A stretch of 64,000 nt of DNA, taken from positions 248,001 through 312,000 of the forward strand of contig NZ_FOJJ01000023.1 in the NCBI RefSeq assembly GCF_900111775.1, given 5' to 3'. Within the stretch, counting starts at the first letter, position 1; every line of letters starts with the position of its first letter. The notes below the pieces were generated by a model, which ran no database searches, was not told the DNA's origin, and saw only the letters and a list, made by a program, of their open reading frames with translations. The position numbers were made by a program, and so were the translations under genes. Below, one piece after another: positions 60,783 to 64,000 of the stretch. This DNA comes from Desulfuromonas acetexigens. Its GTDB lineage: Bacteria; Desulfobacterota; Desulfuromonadia; Desulfuromonadales; Trichloromonadaceae.

Positions 60783-62036
60783 TCACTCATAACGCAGCGC
60801 CTCGGCGGGGTCCATGCGCGCCGCCCGCCAGGCCGGGTAAATGGTAGCCAACAGGGAGATACTCATGGCGACGATGACCACAGCGATCACATCCTGGGAA
60901 TTGACCACCGAAGGGAAGTGATCCATGCCGTAGACCGCCTGGTCGAAAATACGCAGGCCGAAGGTCCCCTCGATCCACTTGATGATCGGGTCGGCATTCT
61001 TCGCCAGCAGCAGACCGAGGGCGGTCCCCAGGGAGGTGCCGAGGGTGCCGATGATGCAGCCTTCGAGTACGAAGATGGCCATAATGCTCCGCGAGGTCGC
61101 CCCAACCGAACGTAGTATGGCGATATCCTTATGTTTTTCCATGACCACCATGATCAGGGTGGTGGCGATGTTGAAGGCCGCTACGAGCACGATGATGCCG
61201 AGAACGATGAACAGGCCAAGCTTCTCCAGCTTGAGAGCCGAGAGGAAAGAACCGAAGAGATCCTCCCAGGAACGCACCACATGCGGATAGGCGAAGACGC
61301 CGCGCAGCTCCTGAGCCACCGACGTGGCGTGGTCGAAGGAATCGACCTCGATCTCGATCCCGGAAACCCGTTCCCCGGCGTCGATCAGCAGTTGCGCCTG
61401 GGGCAAAGCCATATAGGCGTAATAGGTATCGAGAAAACCGCCGCGCCGGCTGGTGATGGCCACCACCCGGAAGGGTTTCATTTTGGGGATCATGCCGAAG
61501 GGGGTGATGGTGAACATGGGCGGAATGACGTTGATCACATCCCCCACCGCCACGGCAAGAGTGGCCGCCGTATCGATACCGATGACCAACCCGGGCAGCC
61601 CCTCCCCTTCCGTGAAGACCAGGTCCTGCACATCCCGGGCATCGACGGTGAGAAAAGGCTGATCGAAGACCTTATTGCCCCGTTCCACCCCTTTGACGCT
61701 CACCGCCGCCACGTTGTTGCGCGACAGGAGCATCGCCTCCTTCGAGACGTAGGGGCGGGCCTCCTTGATCCGCGGCGAGGCGGCCAGCGCCTGCTCGATC
61801 AACTGCGGATAGCCGGAGATCTCCTCGCCGTGCTTCTGGACGAGGATGTGAGGGATGTTGCCGAGAATCTGCTGACGGACGCCGTCGTGGAAGCCGGTCA
61901 TGACCGCGAGAACGACGATCAGAGCCGCCACCCCGAGGGTCACGCCGGCAATGGAAATGAATGAAATGACCGAGATAAAGGTCTGCTTGCGCTTGGCCCG
62001 CAGGTAGCGCAGACTGACGAACCACTCGTAACCCAT
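60783..62036 (-). CDS. lolC: Lipoprotein-releasing ABC transporter, permease (LolC/LolE)
   Basis: 417 residues, four membrane helices with the large periplasmic domain between the first two. Start YEWFVSLRYLRAKRKQTFIS, then SIAGVTLGVAALIVVLAVMT, and late HKDIAILRSVGATSRSIMAI and AIYPAWRAARMDPAEALRYE-type ending (PAWRAARMDPAEALRYE). Only one permease gene is present, so a homodimeric LolCE type is likely, as in many non-enteric bacteria. Confidence 0.92.
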   Translation of the reverse strand: MGYEWFVSLRYLRAKRKQTFISVISFISIAGVTLGVAALIVVLAVMTGFHDGVRQQILGNIPHILVQKHGEEISGYPQLIEQALAASPRIKEARPYVSKEAMLLSRNNVAAVSVKGVERGNKVFDQPFLTVDARDVQDLVFTEGEGLPGLVIGIDTAATLAVAVGDVINVIPPMFTITPFGMIPKMKPFRVVAITSRRGGFLDTYYAYMALPQAQLLIDAGERVSGIEIEVDSFDHATSVAQELRGVFAYPHVVRSWEDLFGSFLSALKLEKLGLFIVLGIIVLVAAFNIATTLIMVVMEKHKDIAILRSVGATSRSIMAIFVLEGCIIGTLGTSLGTALGLLLAKNADPIIKWIEGTFGLRIFDQAVYGMDHFPSVVNSQDVIAVVIVAMSISLLATIYPAWRAARMDPAEALRYE

Positions 62037-62041
62037 GAATA

Positions 62042-62120
62042 TTTCCGTGAAGGGTGAGGAGTAAGGGGTGAGGCGACAGGAAAAGGGTCACCCCCTTCCC
62101 CTCACGCCTCACCCCTCACT
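62042..62120. repeat. Inverted GTGAGGG-type repeat between lysS and lolC
   Basis: GTGAAGGGTGAGGAGTAAGG on the left is complementary in character to CCCCTCACGCCTCACCCCTC on the right, forming a long hairpin of the GTGAGGG repeat family, also found at 25236, 30906 and 31022. It fills nearly the whole intergenic gap and could influence read-through between lysS and lolC. Confidence 0.8.
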
Positions 62121-62124
62121 GTAA

Positions 62125-63609
62125 TTACTTGCTTTCCGGACGCAGTTGGGGAAAGAGGATCACGTCGCGGATCGAAGCGGAGTCGGTGAGCAGCATGACC
62201 AACCGGTCGATGCCGATCCCCTCCCCGGCCGTAGGGGGCATGCCGTATTCGAGGGCGCGGATGTAGTCCTCGTCCATGGCGTGGGCCTCCTCGTCGCCAG
62301 CCTCCTTCTCGGCCAACTGCTTGATGAAGCGCTCCTTCTGGTCGAGGGGATCGTTGAGTTCGGAGAAGGCGTTGGCCAGTTCGCGCCCGACAATGAAAAG
62401 CTCGAAGCGGTCCACTACCTCGGGATTGGCCTCGTTCTTCCGCGACAGGGGGGAAACTTCCGTGGGGTACTCGGTGATAAAGGTCGGCTGCCAGAGCCTG
62501 GGCTCGGCTACCGCGTCGAAGAGTTCGGTGAGCAGTTTGCCGTAGCCGATGTTTTTGTCAAATTCCAGGCCGAGGGACTGGGCGTAAGCGTAGGCGCGGT
62601 CGCGGTCTTCCAGCACTGCCGGATCGACCTGGCCGTACTTGATGATCGCTTCCTTAACCGTGAGCCGGTCCCAGGGGGGAGTCAGGTCGACGCTCTTGCC
62701 GCCGTAGGGGATGACCAGGTCGCCGCAGACCTGCTTGGCGACATGACAGATCAGCTCCTCGGTGAAATTCATCAGGTCGTGGTAGGTGGAGTAGGCCCGG
62801 TAGAATTCCATCATGGTGAATTCGGGGTTGTGCTGAATGGAAATCCCCTCGTTGCGGAAATTGCGGTTGATCTCAAAGACCCGCTCGAAGCCGCCGACCA
62901 CCAGTCGTTTGAGATAGAGCTCCGGCGCGATGCGCAGGAAAAGATCCATCTTCAGGGTGTTGTGGTGGGTGACGAAGGGCTTGGCGGTGGCGCCGCCGGC
63001 GATGGGCTGCATCATCGGCGTCTCGACTTCAAGAAAGTCGTGGCGGACCATGAATTCGCGGATCAGGCTGATAATCCGGCTGCGCTTGAGAAAAACCTCG
63101 CGCACGCCGGGATTGACGATCATATCAAGATAGCGCTGGCGATATCGGGTCTCCACGTCGGTGAGGCCGTGCCACTTCTCCGGCAGCACCTGTAACGACT
63201 TGGTCAGCAGACGCAGGGCATCGGCGCGCAGGGAAAGCTCGCCGGTCTTGGTCCGGAAAGGGGTACCGGAGAGGCCGACGACATCGCCGAGATCGAGCTT
63301 GCGAAAGATCGCGAAGGCCTCTTCGCCGATATTATCCCGACCGACGTAGACCTGCAGGCGCCCCTTGCGGTCCTGAATCTGGATAAAGGCGGCCTTGCCG
63401 AAATCGCGCCGGGCCATAATCCGGCCGGCAACGACGTAGCGCTTATCGCAGCCTTCCAGGGCGGCGGCATCATCTTCTTCGTGGGCGGCAGCCACCTCTT
63501 CCGAGGTATGCGCCACGGGAAAATCGTTGGCGTAGGGGTTGATCCCCGCGCCCCGCAACTCATCGAGCTTGGCCCGCCGCTGCAACAAAATATCGTTCAG
63601 ATCTTCCAT
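62125..63609 (-). CDS. lysS: Lysyl-tRNA synthetase (class II)
   Basis: 494 residues from ATG 63609 (MEDLNDILLQRRAKLDELRG); ATG 63627 is an alternative. N-terminal OB fold: VAGRIMARRDFGKAAFIQIQ. Class II motifs: motif 1 around FMVRHDFLEVETPMMQPIAG, motif 2 FRNEGISIQHNPEFTMMEFY and motif 3 GEGIGIDRLVMLLTDSASIR. Charges tRNA-Lys. Stands between prfB and the Lol genes, with its own candidate promoter. Confidence 0.96.
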   Translation of the reverse strand: MEDLNDILLQRRAKLDELRGAGINPYANDFPVAHTSEEVAAAHEEDDAAALEGCDKRYVVAGRIMARRDFGKAAFIQIQDRKGRLQVYVGRDNIGEEAFAIFRKLDLGDVVGLSGTPFRTKTGELSLRADALRLLTKSLQVLPEKWHGLTDVETRYRQRYLDMIVNPGVREVFLKRSRIISLIREFMVRHDFLEVETPMMQPIAGGATAKPFVTHHNTLKMDLFLRIAPELYLKRLVVGGFERVFEINRNFRNEGISIQHNPEFTMMEFYRAYSTYHDLMNFTEELICHVAKQVCGDLVIPYGGKSVDLTPPWDRLTVKEAIIKYGQVDPAVLEDRDRAYAYAQSLGLEFDKNIGYGKLLTELFDAVAEPRLWQPTFITEYPTEVSPLSRKNEANPEVVDRFELFIVGRELANAFSELNDPLDQKERFIKQLAEKEAGDEEAHAMDEDYIRALEYGMPPTAGEGIGIDRLVMLLTDSASIRDVILFPQLRPESK

Positions 63610-63647
63610 AATATTCATACCTTTCATCCCGACTTCACAAGCGGGCT

Positions 63648-63676
63648 ACCTTATACCCCGCACCCGGGCAAGTCAA
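63648..63676 (-). promoter_or_regulatory. Candidate sigma-70 promoter of lysS
   Basis: TTGACT (63671-63676) with TAAGGT at 17 nt (63648-63653) or TATAAG at 15 nt (63650-63655), 40 nt upstream of the lysS start. The -35 box is good and the -10 is ambiguous. Confidence 0.45.
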
Positions 63677-63707
63677 GGGCAATCCCGCCCGCAAGGGGCG
63701 GATTCGG

Positions 63708-64000
63708 CTAGTTGCGACTCAGCAAATAAGCCTCGATAAAAGCATCGATATCGCCGTCGAGGACGGCATCGGTATTGCCCACCTCGTAGCCGGTGCGATG
63801 GTCCTTGACCAGCCGGTAAGGGTGGAGCACGTAGGAACGGATCTGGCTACCCCAGCCGATCTCCTTCTTCTCGCCGGAAATAGCCGCCGACTCCTCTTCC
63901 TTCTTGCTCACCTCCAGTTCGTAGAGGCGGGCCTTGAGCTGTTTCATCGCCACCGCCCGGTTCTTGTGCTGGGAACGCTCGTTCTGGCAGGCGACGACGA
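63708..64000 (-). CDS. prfB: Peptide chain release factor 2, C-terminal part
   Basis: The visible 97 residues enter from the right edge: [20 protein letters not shown], then [35 protein letters not shown] and [18 protein letters not shown]. This matches the RF2 C-terminus (SQHKNKxxAMxxLKARL and the IRSYVxxPYxxVKDxRT segment). The GGQ motif lies beyond the window. Releases peptides at UGA and UAA. prfB directly before lysS is a common bacterial order. Confidence 0.93.
   Translation of the reverse strand, partial: VVACQNERSQHKNRAVAMKQLKARLYELEVSKKEEESAAISGEKKEIGWGSQIRSYVLHPYRLVKDHRTGYEVGNTDAVLDGDIDAFIEAYLLSRN

Noticed and set aside
63660-63710. Terminator after prfB
   Set aside because: GC-rich inverted stretch (CCGCCCG...GGGGCGG) is present but lacks a T-run.

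Overview
This window carries a very long run of cell-envelope genes, every one of them on the minus strand. The right end holds housekeeping genes (prfB, lysS, lolD, lolC/E) and an outer-membrane/lipid A operon: bamA-skp-lpxD-fabZ-lpxA-gnnA-like-gnnB-like-lpxB-msbA-acyltransferase-waaA-lpxK. Together with the gene content, this suggests a Gram-negative Deltaproteobacterium, most likely of the Desulfuromonadales (Geobacter/Desulfuromonas/Pelobacter type). That placement rests on gene order and protein character, not on a database search.

Reading from right to left, in the direction of transcription: about 63.7-59.8 kb holds lysS, the Lol lipoprotein-release system, then a good sigma-70-like promoter (60036-60064) in front of bamA. 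From 59.9 to 46.5 kb is lipid A synthesis. A Gfo/Idh oxidoreductase and a DegT aminotransferase sit between lpxA and lpxB, so the lipid A is probably built on 3-amino-GlcN units. From 46.4 to 36.5 kb is LPS core assembly: heptosyltransferases, GT4 and GT2 glycosyltransferases, three WaaP/InaA-like sugar kinases, a GT39-type membrane transferase and gmhA. From 36.5 to 30.3 kb are a GT9 enzyme, a fourth kinase-like protein, a deoxyhypusine-synthase-like protein, hldE and gmhB. From 30.2 to 22.5 kb are a HEPN/MNT pair, a UDP-sugar dehydrogenase and the dTDP-rhamnose genes rfbB/D/A/C. These are broken up by a four-helix-bundle gene, a GxxExxY gene and many short repeats.

From 22.5 to 2.9 kb is an O-antigen-type locus. 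It has the Wzm/Wzt ABC exporter, a cytidylyltransferase-RraA fusion, a 1336-residue multidomain glycosyltransferase, a methyltransferase and a frameshifted polytopic membrane protein. Next comes a five-gene module (GtrA, UbiA prenyltransferase, PAP2-like phosphatase, DprE1-like, DprE2-like) resembling the mycobacterial decaprenyl-phospho-arabinose pathway. Two GT2 enzymes and a fused 4-reductase/initiating sugar transferase follow. The left end has a MqsR-MqsA-SecB-like toxin-antitoxin-chaperone operon, an orphan antitoxin, an MNT nucleotidyltransferase with a partner remnant, and the start of a WbpM/CapD-type 4,6-dehydratase.

A second theme is repeats. Heptamer repeats (GGGAGTN and GTGAGGG types), hairpin-forming repeats ending in ATCCCTTTTATCCCTGT and CACGGAAG repeats lie between genes. 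In several places they form part of coding sequence: an in-frame insert in RfbB, the N-termini of RfbD and GmhB, the start codon of the four-helix gene and the stop codons of rfbB and lpxK. Long plus-strand open frames are antisense shadows of these genes. I saw no rRNA, tRNA, CRISPR array or transposase.
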